Positions 34,556-45,457 of a DNA stretch of 63,791 bases are shown here, in pieces (the first letter of the stretch is position 1; each line of letters starts with the position of its first letter). Under the pieces are notes generated by a model. It saw only the letters and a list, made by a program, of their open reading frames with translations. It made no database searches and was not told the DNA's origin. The position numbers and the translations under genes were made by a program. This DNA comes from Candidatus Omnitrophota bacterium. Lineage in GTDB: Bacteria; Omnitrophota; Koll11; Tantalellales; Tantalellaceae. Location of the stretch: assembly GCA_015231715.1 (NCBI GenBank), contig JADGBB010000002.1:2147-65937 (forward strand). Direction: 5' to 3'.

Positions 34556-35485
34556 ATGAAAGACGCTAACAATAAAACAGTTAAGTTTGAAATTGACGAC
34601 GAAATGGCAGGTATTCGTGTGGATAAATTTTTAGCTCGCAAATTTTCGGAAGATCACTCAAGAATGTACATAAGTGAACTTATAAAAAATGATCATTTAA
34701 AAGTTAACGGCAAACAATGTAAACCAAGCTATTCATTGCAGCCTGGTGACATAGTGGAATTATTTTTGCCTCAAGTTGAAATTGATTTTAACGGGGCTGA
34801 AAATATAGCATTGAATTTATTGTATGAAGATGAGGATATTATAGTAGTTAATAAGCCGGCAGGGATGGTTGTTCATCCCGGAGCAGGCAATAGAACAGGG
34901 ACTTTGGTTAATGCTCTGCTTCATCATTGTTCGGAATTAGCGGATACAGGCAACTCTGATAGGCCCGGGATAGTTCACAGGCTCGATAAGGACACTTCGG
35001 GTATTGTAATAATTGCGAAGAACGCAAAAGCGCTGAGGTCTTTATCTGACCAGTTTAAAAACCGGAAAGTGGAAAAAGTATATCTTGCGGTTGTAAAAGG
35101 TTATATAGAAGAAGATTCAAAAGAAATAAATTTTCCTATATCTAGGCATCCTAATACACGTACAAAGATGGCTGTGGATATAGACGGAGGAAAAGAGGCT
35201 AAAACTACATTTAAAGTTGTGGATAGATTCAGAGGATACACGCTGTTGAAAATTAAAATTGATACCGGGAGAACTCATCAAATAAGAGTACATATGAATC
35301 ATCTTGGTTTTCCTGTGGTAGGCGATAAAATATACGGAAGAAATACCGATATGGCGCGACAGGCATTGCATGCTTTTGAAATTGAGATCATACATCCGGG
35401 CACAAATAAAAAAATGAGATTTAAATCACCTATACCCGATGATATAATGAGGTTTATAAATGGACAAAATAATAAAGCCGATTAA
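34556..35485 (+). CDS. rluD: 23S rRNA pseudouridine synthase, RluD family
   Basis: 309 residues: N-terminal S4 domain (RVDKFLARKFSEDHSRMYISELIKND) and a RluA-family catalytic domain with the aspartate in HRLDKDTSGIVIIAKN, then GRTHQIRVHMNHLGFPVVGDKIYG. Targets in other bacteria are U1911/1915/1917 of 23S rRNA. It overlaps the aroA start by 26 bases. Confidence 0.92.
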   Translation: MKDANNKTVKFEIDDEMAGIRVDKFLARKFSEDHSRMYISELIKNDHLKVNGKQCKPSYSLQPGDIVELFLPQVEIDFNGAENIALNLLYEDEDIIVVNKPAGMVVHPGAGNRTGTLVNALLHHCSELADTGNSDRPGIVHRLDKDTSGIVIIAKNAKALRSLSDQFKNRKVEKVYLAVVKGYIEEDSKEINFPISRHPNTRTKMAVDIDGGKEAKTTFKVVDRFRGYTLLKIKIDTGRTHQIRVHMNHLGFPVVGDKIYGRNTDMARQALHAFEIEIIHPGTNKKMRFKSPIPDDIMRFINGQNNKAD

Positions 35486-36749
35486 AAAACTGGAAGGCAC
35501 AGTTAATCCACCTGCGGATAAAAGCATATCTCACAGGTCTATAATTTTTTCATCAATAGCAGAAGGGAAAAATAAAATTTATAATTTTCTTCGTGCGGAA
35601 GATTGTATGTGTACGCTGAATGCTTTTAAAAGTATGGGTGTAAGCATACATGATGACGGTAAAGTCATTACTATAGAAGGAAAAGGGTTAAGATCACTGA
35701 AGCTGCAAAAAAGTCCTATATACCTTGGGAATTCAGGCACAAGTATGCGTCTAATTCCGGGTGTTCTGGCAGGCCAGAACTTCACTACTATCCTTGAAGG
35801 CGATGAATCGCTTTCAAACCGTCCGATGAAACGAATAATTGAACCATTGCGTGAGATGGGAGTTATTATATCGTCTAATAATGATAAAATGACACCTCCT
35901 TTAAATATTGACGGAGCTTTATCCAAATTGAAACCTATAAAATATGTTTCCAAGATAGCATCAGCTCAAGTGAAATCATGTGTTTTATTAGCAGCATTAT
36001 ACGCAAATGGGAAAACAACTTTTTCTGAACCGTTTAGATCAAGGGATCATACCGAAAAGATGCTGGAATATTTTGAAGCAAATATTCAAATTAATGATAA
36101 TGTTGTTTCTGTTGAATCTCCTACAAAATTAATTTCTAAAGATATTTTTGTTCCTTCGGATATTTCAAGCGCTGCATTTTTTATGGTTGGTGGTTTGTTG
36201 TTTGAAGGGTCCAGGGTAACATTGAAGAATGTAGGGATCAATCCGACAAGAACCGGGATTATCGATGTATTAAAACGAATGGGGGCGTCACTGGAGATAA
36301 CTAATGTTAATAATACTTTGGAACCTGTTGCTGATATAATTGTTTCCTCATCCAATTTAAACGGAACAACGATAGAAGAAAGCGAAATACCTCTTTTGAT
36401 AGATGAGGTACCAATATTGACGGTAGCTGCTGCATTTGCTTCATCACCGACAATAATAAAAGGCATCAAGGAACTGAAAGTAAAAGAAACGGATCGCGCA
36501 CACAGTATGATAACGAATTTGTCTAAAATGGGTGTCGTTATAAAGGAAGAAAATGATCAACTTTATATCGAAGGCAGGGCGTCCAAACTCAAAGGCGGGG
36601 TATTTGAGAGTTTTGGCGATCATAGAACAGTTATGAGTATGGCTATAGCCGGATTAAAAGCAATTAATTCTTCAACAATTAAAGGTATTGATTGCATTAA
36701 CACATCTTATCCACAGTTTTTTGATGATCTGGATGCAATTAGTAAGTAA
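35460..36749 (+). CDS. aroA: 3-phosphoshikimate 1-carboxyvinyltransferase (EPSP synthase)
   Basis: 429 residues: PADKSISHRSIIFSSIAEG, LGNSGTSMRLIPGVLAGQ, DESLSNRPMKRII, SAQVKSCVLLAALYA, DEVPILTVAAAFA, KETDRAHSMITNL and FGDHRTVMSMAIAG. Sixth shikimate-pathway step. With aroQ (53160) it shows that aromatic synthesis genes are scattered here. Confidence 0.95.
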   Translation: MDKIIKPIKKLEGTVNPPADKSISHRSIIFSSIAEGKNKIYNFLRAEDCMCTLNAFKSMGVSIHDDGKVITIEGKGLRSLKLQKSPIYLGNSGTSMRLIPGVLAGQNFTTILEGDESLSNRPMKRIIEPLREMGVIISSNNDKMTPPLNIDGALSKLKPIKYVSKIASAQVKSCVLLAALYANGKTTFSEPFRSRDHTEKMLEYFEANIQINDNVVSVESPTKLISKDIFVPSDISSAAFFMVGGLLFEGSRVTLKNVGINPTRTGIIDVLKRMGASLEITNVNNTLEPVADIIVSSSNLNGTTIEESEIPLLIDEVPILTVAAAFASSPTIIKGIKELKVKETDRAHSMITNLSKMGVVIKEENDQLYIEGRASKLKGGVFESFGDHRTVMSMAIAGLKAINSSTIKGIDCINTSYPQFFDDLDAISK

Positions 36750-36797
36750 AAACACTTTTAAGTATGTACTCAAAACTAATTTTACTCACAAAAAACT

Positions 36798-36826
36798 TTG
36801 ACAAACCACATTTAATCTGATAACAT
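36798..36826 (+). promoter_or_regulatory. Candidate sigma70-type promoter of the rod-shape operon
   Basis: TTGACA at 36798-36803, a 17-base spacer and TAACAT at 36821-36826; about 45 bases before the mreB ATG, in the only gap between aroA and mreB. Confidence 0.6.
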
Positions 36827-36855
36827 TCAAAAAAGACTTCAATATAATAATATAA

Positions 36856-37932
<1,077 letters not shown>

Positions 37933-37953
37933 CAATAATCTCGAACTCTTAAT

Positions 37954-38742
37954 GTGTCTAAAATATTAACTCGTCATAGAAATAGACTGATATCGTTTAT
38001 CATCCTTAGCGCGCTTGCGCTTTTGATTTTTAACTCGCCTTTCTTTTACGTTATCAAAAATACATTTTTGTTTGTTGTTACTTCCCCTAAATTAATACAC
38101 TCAAATGTTAAGGGTTACATAATCAAACAAAAAGATCTTATTAACAAATATTCAGAAACGAAAAAGGATCTTTTAGATGCTATTTTGATCATTGATATGA
38201 TGCAGGATCTACGAGAAGAGAATAAGAGGCTTAAGGAACTGCTGGAATTTAAGGATAATTTTTCTTTTACTACAGTATTAGCTCAAGTTTTGGCACGAGA
38301 TCCTGATCCCTGGAAAGGGTCACTTATATTGTCGGCAGGTAAAAATAACGGGTTATCCGTTCAAGATGCAGTTTGTTCATCCAAGGGACTTATCGGTAAA
38401 ATTGTAGATGTTTCCGATAAACGAAGTACGGTAATTCTTCTTATGCATCCAAATTTTAGGACCGGTGGGATAGTCAAAAAGAACAGGATAAACGGGGTCA
38501 TTAGAGGAGACGGAACTAATACAGTCAAAATGATATATATCCCGTTGGATGCTGATGTTAAAGTCGGATCCGTTGTGACAACTTCTAATTTAAGCAGTTA
38601 TATACCAAAAGGAATTCGCATCGGTGTTATTGAAAAAGTAAGGATCAGCGAAACCGGTCTTTATAAGGTTGCAGATATTAAACCATTTGCGGATCTATAT
38701 AATGAAGAAGAAGTGTTGTGCGTTATCAAGGAGAATGAATAA
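37954..38742 (+). CDS. mreC: Rod-shape protein MreC
   Basis: 262 residues starting with GTG: N-terminal membrane helix (LISFIILSALALLIF), a coiled-coil region ending DMMQDLREENKRLKELLEF, and the MreC beta domain (VLARDPDPWKGSLILSAGKNNGL, IGKIVDVSDKRSTVILL). Periplasmic scaffold linking MreB to wall enzymes. Confidence 0.93.
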   Translation: MSKILTRHRNRLISFIILSALALLIFNSPFFYVIKNTFLFVVTSPKLIHSNVKGYIIKQKDLINKYSETKKDLLDAILIIDMMQDLREENKRLKELLEFKDNFSFTTVLAQVLARDPDPWKGSLILSAGKNNGLSVQDAVCSSKGLIGKIVDVSDKRSTVILLMHPNFRTGGIVKKNRINGVIRGDGTNTVKMIYIPLDADVKVGSVVTTSNLSSYIPKGIRIGVIEKVRISETGLYKVADIKPFADLYNEEEVLCVIKENE

Positions 38743-38747
38743 AAAAG

Positions 38748-39245
38748 ATGCATAAAAATTTTTGGATGATCTATTTCTATCTTACGATCGTTACGATCAT
38801 TCAGATCTTTCCTTGGAAATTTTCTGTATGGATGCCTGACGCAAGTCTGCTTTTTGTAGTGTTGACTCCTCTTGTTGTAATGATCAAACCCAGTTTGATG
38901 ATTGCGCTATATGCCGGTTTTTTAAGGTGTATATTTGATCCGCATATTTTTATATGGAATCTTTTTTTTCTGCCGGTGATCTGCTTTTCTGCATATCTAA
39001 TGTCAAAAATATTTTACAAACAAAGCTCTATCTTCCATATTTTTCTTGCCGGGATAAGTCTATATTTTTTTCTGGCTTTGCAGGGAATAGCGGTTGAAAA
39101 AATTGTCCCTAACATTGAATATGTTTACAATGTTTTCATACTAAGCTGGAGAGGGGTAACTACAACAATGATATTATCTCCTTTCTTTTTCAGGATCTTG
39201 TCTTATTTGTACCGAAATAAAGCAGATAAAAGAATTTTATTATGA
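38748..39245 (+). CDS. mreD: Rod-shape protein MreD
   Basis: 165-residue hydrophobic protein with about five membrane helices and no strong motif. Assignment rests on size, topology and its place between mreC and mrdA. Overlaps mrdA by four bases. Confidence 0.85.
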   Translation: MHKNFWMIYFYLTIVTIIQIFPWKFSVWMPDASLLFVVLTPLVVMIKPSLMIALYAGFLRCIFDPHIFIWNLFFLPVICFSAYLMSKIFYKQSSIFHIFLAGISLYFFLALQGIAVEKIVPNIEYVYNVFILSWRGVTTTMILSPFFFRILSYLYRNKADKRILL

Positions 39246-40960
39246 GACTGCAAATATTTTCGAAAATATTGATCTCTTTGCTGATCTTTTTATTAGCGGG
39301 ACTTTTGTACACGCAATCTTTCAAACACGATGAATACAAGCTTATGTCCGAACAAAATCGTTTGAGGGTTTTGCCTCTGGCGGCTCCCAGGGGCAGCATA
39401 TTCGATAGGAACGGTAAAGTTATTGCAAAAGATGATCTAAGTTTTAATCTTTCATTGATATACAGTCAGATGAAAGACAAAGAAAAGATTATTAAAGCAT
39501 TAGAAAATATATTATTAATGCCGGAAGAAAAAGCTGTAAAAAAAATTCAGGAATCCCGGCGCATGCCTTATTCTCCGGTTGTTATTGCAAATGATATAGG
39601 AACAGATGCGGTAATTAAATTTGAAGAGATAATTTCAGATTATCCCGGCCTTGTTGTAGAACCTTCAACAATAAGAAAATATACAAATGAACAGGCATTT
39701 TCGCATTTAGTCGGATATTTGGGGCTTATCAATAGAACTGAATTCAATAAGTTGAAACATTATGGATATAGAATAAATGATCTTGTGGGCAGAAGCGGAT
39801 TAGAATTACAGTATGATAATTATCTTAGAGGTGTATATGGAGGGAAACAGGTCGAAGTAGACAATATCGGACGAGAGATAGAGGTCATAGGATATAAAAA
39901 ACCCATACCCGGACGAAATATTTATCTTTCGATAGACGCTGATCTGCAGGAGTTTTGTTTTAATGAATTAAAAGATCGCAAAGGGGTAATAATTGCGCTT
40001 GATCCAAGATCCGGAGAGATATACGCCATGGTTTCATACCCGGCATATAACCCGTCTTATTTTATAGATTCTTCAAAAAATAAAATAGCGGTCGGGTTCA
40101 TATACGACAAAACATTGCCCATGATAAATAGAGCTATTTCAGGCCAGTATCCCCCCGGATCAATTTTTAAAATTGTAACATCAACGGCAGCTCTCGAAAC
40201 ACGTATGGCGGATAAAACAACAAGCTTTAATTGCTCGGGATATGTTACTCTCGGGAAGTTCAGATTTAATTGCTGGAAAAAAAGCGGCCATGGTACAGTG
40301 TCAATTGTTGAAGCAATTAAATATTCGTGTAATGTTTTCTTTTATAGGCTAGGTATGGTCACCGGGGATAAATATATAACTAAATATTCCGAAATCATGG
40401 GGCTTGGTAAAAAAACAGGATTAGTTTTGCCCGGGGAAGAAATTGGAAATGTTCCTTCTGAAAAATGGAAAAAGAAACGTTTCAATGAGCCTTGGTATAA
40501 AGGCGACACTCTGAATTTTTCTATAGGACAGGGCTATTTATTAGTTACGCCCATCCAATTAATTAGAATGTTTTCTTGTATTGCCAACAAAGGATTTCTT
40601 TTTCAGCCATATCTAGTTTTGAAAATAGATGATGTTAATGTGGCACATTCAAGTTTGACCCCAATTGGAATATCTAAAAATACAATAGCAATAATAACCG
40701 AAGGATTAATACAATGTGTCAACGGTGAACATGGTACAGGCATGCGGGCTAAATCTGTCAATATGACGATAGCAGGCAAAACCGGCACGGCACAAACAGG
40801 CAAAGCTAATAATCACGGCTGGTTTGCAGGTTTTGCTCCTAGTAAAGATCCTAAATTAGCAGTTTTGGTTCTTGATGAGTACGGAGAGGGCGGAGGATAT
40901 TTTGCCGCGGAAACCGGAGGAAAAGTTTTCGAAAAAGCTAGAGAGTTGGGACTAGTATAA
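39242..40960 (+). CDS. mrdA: Elongation transpeptidase MrdA (PBP2)
   Basis: 572 residues: N-terminal membrane helix, dimerisation motif RGSIFDRNGKVIA, GRSGLELQYDNYLRG, and a transpeptidase with SxxK in YPPGSIFKIVTS, SxN in KYSCNVFFYRLG and KTGTAQTG. Paired with RodA downstream, it cross-links lateral-wall peptidoglycan. It is the paralogue of FtsI at 13733. Confidence 0.95.
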   Translation: MRLQIFSKILISLLIFLLAGLLYTQSFKHDEYKLMSEQNRLRVLPLAAPRGSIFDRNGKVIAKDDLSFNLSLIYSQMKDKEKIIKALENILLMPEEKAVKKIQESRRMPYSPVVIANDIGTDAVIKFEEIISDYPGLVVEPSTIRKYTNEQAFSHLVGYLGLINRTEFNKLKHYGYRINDLVGRSGLELQYDNYLRGVYGGKQVEVDNIGREIEVIGYKKPIPGRNIYLSIDADLQEFCFNELKDRKGVIIALDPRSGEIYAMVSYPAYNPSYFIDSSKNKIAVGFIYDKTLPMINRAISGQYPPGSIFKIVTSTAALETRMADKTTSFNCSGYVTLGKFRFNCWKKSGHGTVSIVEAIKYSCNVFFYRLGMVTGDKYITKYSEIMGLGKKTGLVLPGEEIGNVPSEKWKKKRFNEPWYKGDTLNFSIGQGYLLVTPIQLIRMFSCIANKGFLFQPYLVLKIDDVNVAHSSLTPIGISKNTIAIITEGLIQCVNGEHGTGMRAKSVNMTIAGKTGTAQTGKANNHGWFAGFAPSKDPKLAVLVLDEYGEGGGYFAAETGGKVFEKARELGLV

Positions 40961-40974
40961 AATAGTGAGGCTTT

Positions 40975-42069
40975 ATGAAACCGGGATATGGAAGAATTGA
41001 TCTAGTTTTAATCGTGACTGTTTTAATGATAGCGGTTATGGGAATATTGGCGATATACAGCGCGACATATGTGAAGGGAGAAACTCCGGGTCATCTTAAT
41101 CCAACAGTAGTAAAACAAATAATCTGGGTTATTTTTGGATTACTTTTAATGTTAATCATTGCCAGTTTTGATTATATTCACATGCTAAACCTTTCTTATT
41201 TGGCTTATATTCTGACATTGCTGTTACTGCTATACTTAATGCTTTTTGGAGGAGAAAGATTCGGCGCAAAACGATGGATAGATCTGGGAGTGATATCAAT
41301 ACAGCCTTCGGAATTCGCCAAAATAACAGTAATTTTTGTTTTAGCGGGTTTTTTGGGAGCGAGAAAAGATAAGGTTGGAAGCTTGGATAATTACGTTTAT
41401 TCAGCTTTAATTGTTATGCCGGCTTTTTTGCTTATTTTTCTTCAGCCTGACCTGGGAACTAGTTTGGTTTTGATACCTATACTTTTTGCTATTCTTTTTG
41501 TCTGCGGCGAAAATATAAAATATATTCTTACAACTTTCATATTGGGATTATTAAGCGTTCCGATATTGTGGAACCTTCTTAAGGACTATCAAAAGAGCAG
41601 GCTCTTGGTGTTTATTAATCCGAACATTGACCCGCTGGGAGCAGGATATACGATCATACAATCACGTATCGCGATAGGATCAGGCGGAATATTCGGCAAA
41701 GGATGGCTCAACGGTACACAGAGTCAGCTTAAATTCCTTCCTGAAAGACATACTGACTTTATTTTTTCTGTTATCGGTGAAGAATGGGGTTTTATGGGCG
41801 GAGTGGTATTGCTGGGGCTTTTTTCGCTTCTGATATACAGGTCGTTAAAAATAATTGACGGAGTTGATGATATTTCCGGTAAAGCAGTTGTTACAGGAGC
41901 TGTTACTTTGATCGCGTTTCAGGTGCTTGTAAATATTGCTATGACTATCGGGCTAATGCCGGTTGTAGGATTGCCTTTACCAATGATAAGTTACGGAGGA
42001 TCTAATGCCTTGGCATTTTTAGTGTGTATGGGATTCATATTAAGCGTTAGCCGTGTAAGGAAAAGATAA
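40975..42069 (+). CDS. rodA: Peptidoglycan glycosyltransferase RodA
   Basis: 364-residue SEDS protein: GAKRWIDLGVISIQPSEFAKI, LQPDLGTSLVLIPI, RHTDFIFSVIGEEWGFMGG and GLPLPMISYGGSNA. About ten helices. Partner of MrdA; assigned RodA by operon context. Confidence 0.94.
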   Translation: MKPGYGRIDLVLIVTVLMIAVMGILAIYSATYVKGETPGHLNPTVVKQIIWVIFGLLLMLIIASFDYIHMLNLSYLAYILTLLLLLYLMLFGGERFGAKRWIDLGVISIQPSEFAKITVIFVLAGFLGARKDKVGSLDNYVYSALIVMPAFLLIFLQPDLGTSLVLIPILFAILFVCGENIKYILTTFILGLLSVPILWNLLKDYQKSRLLVFINPNIDPLGAGYTIIQSRIAIGSGGIFGKGWLNGTQSQLKFLPERHTDFIFSVIGEEWGFMGGVVLLGLFSLLIYRSLKIIDGVDDISGKAVVTGAVTLIAFQVLVNIAMTIGLMPVVGLPLPMISYGGSNALAFLVCMGFILSVSRVRKR

Positions 42070-42070
42070 A

Positions 42071-43804
42071 ATGACAAGTCTCACCGAATTATTAAAAAAT
42101 GTTTTTAAGCCTGGTCGATATATTGGAGAAGAAACTAATATATCAAAAAAGAAATTTACTCAGGATAAACTTAATATTGTTCTGGGGTATCCTGATATAT
42201 ATGAAGTCGGAATGAGTTATCTTGGGTTTAAAATTTTATATCATCTTTTGAACGAGCATGAAGATATCATTTGTGAAAGGGTATTTTCACCGTGGCCCGA
42301 CATGGAACTTGAACTAAGGAAGAACAATAAAAAACTATTTTCTTTAGAATCAAAAATTGATATCAATAAATTTGATATTCTGGGCGTGTCTTTGTCATAT
42401 GAGCTTACATATTCTAATGTTCTAAATCTTTTAGATCTTTCCGGTATTCCTGTTCTCTCGGCAGATAGGGGCGAAGAGTCTCCTATCGTTATGGCCGGAG
42501 GTGCTACCTCTTATAATCCAGAACCTATGAGCATGTTCATTGATGTTTTCTTTTTCGGAGATGCGGAAGAAGCACTGCCGGTATTATGTGAAAAAATATT
42601 GGAATTCAAAAATAAAAAATACAGCAGAAAACAAAAATTGGAAGCGATATCACAACTGACGGGAGTTTATGTCCCGTCTATGTATATACCGCAATACGAT
42701 AAAAATATTTTCGTAGGTCTTAAAAAAATTAACGATAAAGCGCCTGACAAAATATTTAAGAATACTATAAGCTCTTTAGAAAAAGCATATTATCCTACGA
42801 AGCAGATAGTTTCTTTGATCCGGACAGTACATGACAGAATGTCATTAGAAATAATGAGAGGATGTCCTCATGCCTGCAGGTTTTGTCAGGCATCAAGCAC
42901 AAGCGGTCCTGTTAGACTGCGATCAGTAGAAAAGCTGGTAGAATTGGCTGAAAAAACCTATAGAAGTACCGGATATTCTCAAATATCTTTATTGTCTCTT
43001 TCAAGTGCTAATTATCCGCATTTAAAAGAGCTGATACAAAGTATTAACCGAGCTTTGGGAAGGTTTGGAGTTGGTCTTAGCATTCCTTCATTGAGAGTAA
43101 CAGAAGCTTTTTACGATATGCCGGAATTGTTATCCGTCGTAAAGAAAGCGGGATTAACATTTGCACCCGAAACAGCCGATATTGAAACACAAAAAAACAT
43201 AGGAAAATATACAGACATTGAAGTTCTTTGTAAGTCTGCACGGCAAGCATATAAAAGCGGTTGGACAAATATTAAATTGTATTTCATGGTGGGGCTAGGA
43301 GGCAATATAGAAAATGAAACCGAAGGTATATGGGATTGGGCTAATAAAATATCGATGGAAAAAAGATCATTTTCGAAAAAACCCGGGGAGATCAAGCTTA
43401 GCATAAATCCGTTCATACCAAAACCGCATACTCCTTTTCAATGGAAAGGGATGGCCGATTATCAATCTATTTGCGATGTGAAAAAAAAATTGGTGGCAAG
43501 GTCTTCCAGAAGAATATATGTTGAGTTCAATGATATTGATAAAGCAGTGCTGGAGGCTGCATTATCCAGAGGAGAGAGATCTGTCGGCAATGCTATATAC
43601 ACAGCATGGCAGAGAGGTGCAAAAATGGATTCTTCCAGCGAATATTTTAATTTTGCTATATGGAAAAAAGCATTTGAGGATAACGGAAAAGACATATTCG
43701 CCCAAGCTGTTAAATCTTATTCAATTGACTCAATATTGCCTTGGAGTCATGTGAATGTGAATTTAAATATCGACGCGCTGAAAGAAGAATACTTAAAAAG
43801 CTAA
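42071..43804 (+). CDS. TIGR03960-like radical SAM protein with N-terminal B12-binding-like domain
   Basis: 577 residues. The N-terminal half resembles the B12-binding-fold radical SAM subgroup (GYPDIYEVGMSYLGFKILYHLLN, FDILGVSLSYELTYSNVLNLLDL, MAGGATSYNPEPM). The radical SAM cluster motif is MRGCPHACRFCQAS (CX3CX2C). Such proteins are often next to rodA or RNase G genes, as here, but usually have a DUF2344 partner or fusion domain, which is not present in this window. The reaction is unknown. It follows rodA by one base and is probably the last gene of the operon. Confidence 0.8.
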   Translation: MTSLTELLKNVFKPGRYIGEETNISKKKFTQDKLNIVLGYPDIYEVGMSYLGFKILYHLLNEHEDIICERVFSPWPDMELELRKNNKKLFSLESKIDINKFDILGVSLSYELTYSNVLNLLDLSGIPVLSADRGEESPIVMAGGATSYNPEPMSMFIDVFFFGDAEEALPVLCEKILEFKNKKYSRKQKLEAISQLTGVYVPSMYIPQYDKNIFVGLKKINDKAPDKIFKNTISSLEKAYYPTKQIVSLIRTVHDRMSLEIMRGCPHACRFCQASSTSGPVRLRSVEKLVELAEKTYRSTGYSQISLLSLSSANYPHLKELIQSINRALGRFGVGLSIPSLRVTEAFYDMPELLSVVKKAGLTFAPETADIETQKNIGKYTDIEVLCKSARQAYKSGWTNIKLYFMVGLGGNIENETEGIWDWANKISMEKRSFSKKPGEIKLSINPFIPKPHTPFQWKGMADYQSICDVKKKLVARSSRRIYVEFNDIDKAVLEAALSRGERSVGNAIYTAWQRGAKMDSSSEYFNFAIWKKAFEDNGKDIFAQAVKSYSIDSILPWSHVNVNLNIDALKEEYLKS

Positions 43805-43912
43805 TCTATCTATTTAAACAACCATTCCAGATCAACAAAAATTTGCCTTTATGACATCGTTAATGTAATCTTAATAAGTATAATACAGACATTGTATTAA
43901 TAAAGGAGCCTT

Positions 43913-44989
43913 ATGAATGCCCAATTGAAAGAATTATTGATAAAGATGGAAGCTAATAGAGCTTCGGACCTTCACATAACGGCTCATACACCTATGCATT
44001 ACCGCATTAAGGGGGAACTTGTCAAAGTAAACGAAACCTTGCTTAATCCTGAGGAAGTAAAAAATATCGTATTTTCTTTAATGAGCGATGTTCAAAAAGA
44101 AAGGTTTCATCAAGATATGGAACTTGATTTCTCTTTTTCAATAGAAAATGTCGCACGGTTTAGGGCAAATGTTTTTTTGCAGAGAGGATGTATCGGTTGT
44201 GCAATAAGATTTATACCGTATACAATTAAGACAATTCCTGAGTGCGGACTTCCGGAGAATGTAGTCAGATCTTTTTGTCAGCATTCCAGGGGCCTTATTT
44301 TGGTAACTGGCTCAACCGGATCAGGAAAATCAACTACTTTGGCCGCTATGGTGGATGAAATAAATACCACTTACAAAAAACATATTATCACAGTTGAAGA
44401 TCCGATAGAATTTGTACATAAAAACAAGTCATGCGTAATTGAACAAAGAGAAGTGCTGCATGATACTCCTTCGTTTTATTCCGCTTTGCGCCATGTATTA
44501 AGACAAGATCCGGATGTTATATTTATAGGAGAGCTTAGAGATATGGAGAGTATACAGCAAGCTTTGATAATAGCTGATACCGGGCACCTGGTTCTTGCTA
44601 CTCTACATACATCCGATTGTATTCAGTCAATTAACAGAATAATAGATGTGTTCCCGTCTCACCAACAGCCTCAAATAAGAACACAGTTATCCTTTATACT
44701 CATAGGTATTTTGTCTCAGCAGCTTTTACCTAGAAGCGATGACAAAACTATGGCACTTGCTTCGGAAATACTTGTAGTGACACCGCCTGTGCGCAATATG
44801 ATCAGAGACGAAAGGGTTCATCAGATATATTCTACAATACAGACATCGCAAAAAGTAGGTATGAAAACTATGAACCAGTCACTGGCAGAGCTTTATTTTA
44901 AAGAAGAGGTAACATACGATACGGTGCTGTCATATTCTTCTGATGTTGAAGAGCTGATCAAATTGATCGGACAGAAACCGACAAAATAG
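43913..44989 (+). CDS. pilT: Type IV pilus retraction ATPase PilT
   Basis: 358 residues: RASDLHITAHTPMHYRIKGEL, Walker A TGSTGSGKSTTLAAM, Asp box TVEDPIEFVHKNK, Walker B RQDPDVIFIGELRDMESI, His box TGHLVLATLHTSD and the PilT tail motifs VRNMIRDERVHQIYS and GMKTMNQSLAELY. These tails separate it from PilB. Drives pilus retraction. A TATAAT at 43879 may be the -10 of the operon promoter; I see no good -35. The gap 43805-43912 holds nothing else. Confidence 0.95.
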   Translation: MNAQLKELLIKMEANRASDLHITAHTPMHYRIKGELVKVNETLLNPEEVKNIVFSLMSDVQKERFHQDMELDFSFSIENVARFRANVFLQRGCIGCAIRFIPYTIKTIPECGLPENVVRSFCQHSRGLILVTGSTGSGKSTTLAAMVDEINTTYKKHIITVEDPIEFVHKNKSCVIEQREVLHDTPSFYSALRHVLRQDPDVIFIGELRDMESIQQALIIADTGHLVLATLHTSDCIQSINRIIDVFPSHQQPQIRTQLSFILIGILSQQLLPRSDDKTMALASEILVVTPPVRNMIRDERVHQIYSTIQTSQKVGMKTMNQSLAELYFKEEVTYDTVLSYSSDVEELIKLIGQKPTK

Positions 44990-45005
44990 AAGTAGGAGAT
45001 AGTCT

Positions 45006-45443
45006 ATGTTTAAAAGAAAAAAAGAAGAACGGCTCGGCGAGCTATTGGTTAAAAAAGGAGTTATATCAGAGAAACAGCTTGGCGAAGCTATTGAAAAACA
45101 TCAGCTTGAAGGTAAGCTGATCGGCCGGGCATTAGTAGATCTGGGATATGTTACGGATCATGATATAGTTGCTACTCTTGTAGTTCAATACGGCTTTCCG
45201 TATATCCAGCTTGAAAATTATGATATCAATGTTGAAGCGGTTAAATTAGTTCCTAAGCAGATAGCTGTACAATACAAGATAGTGCCTATGGATATAATAG
45301 GTAATATAATTTTGGTCGCTATGGAGAATCCGCTTAATTCTAAAGCAATAAATGCAGTTGAAGATGCAACATCAAAAACACTTAGATGTTTTATTTCAAC
45401 CTCAGGTTCAATTGAATTAAAATTAAATGAAATATACAAATAG
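45006..45443 (+). CDS. Stand-alone MshEN-type c-di-GMP-binding domain protein
   Basis: 145 residues with no ATPase domain. It contains both halves of the MshEN nucleotide-binding pattern: RLGELLVKKGVISEKQLGEA followed by EKHQ, and GRALVDLGYVTDHDIVATL followed by VVQ, spaced as in MshE, then the T2SSE_N-like module VPKQIAVQYKIVPMDIIGN. In MshE and some PilB proteins this domain binds c-di-GMP and regulates the extension motor. As a separate polypeptide it could gate either PilB paralogue downstream. AGTAGGAG is the ribosome site. Confidence 0.82.
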   Translation: MFKRKKEERLGELLVKKGVISEKQLGEAIEKHQLEGKLIGRALVDLGYVTDHDIVATLVVQYGFPYIQLENYDINVEAVKLVPKQIAVQYKIVPMDIIGNIILVAMENPLNSKAINAVEDATSKTLRCFISTSGSIELKLNEIYK

Positions 45444-45457
45444 CGGGATAAATAAGC

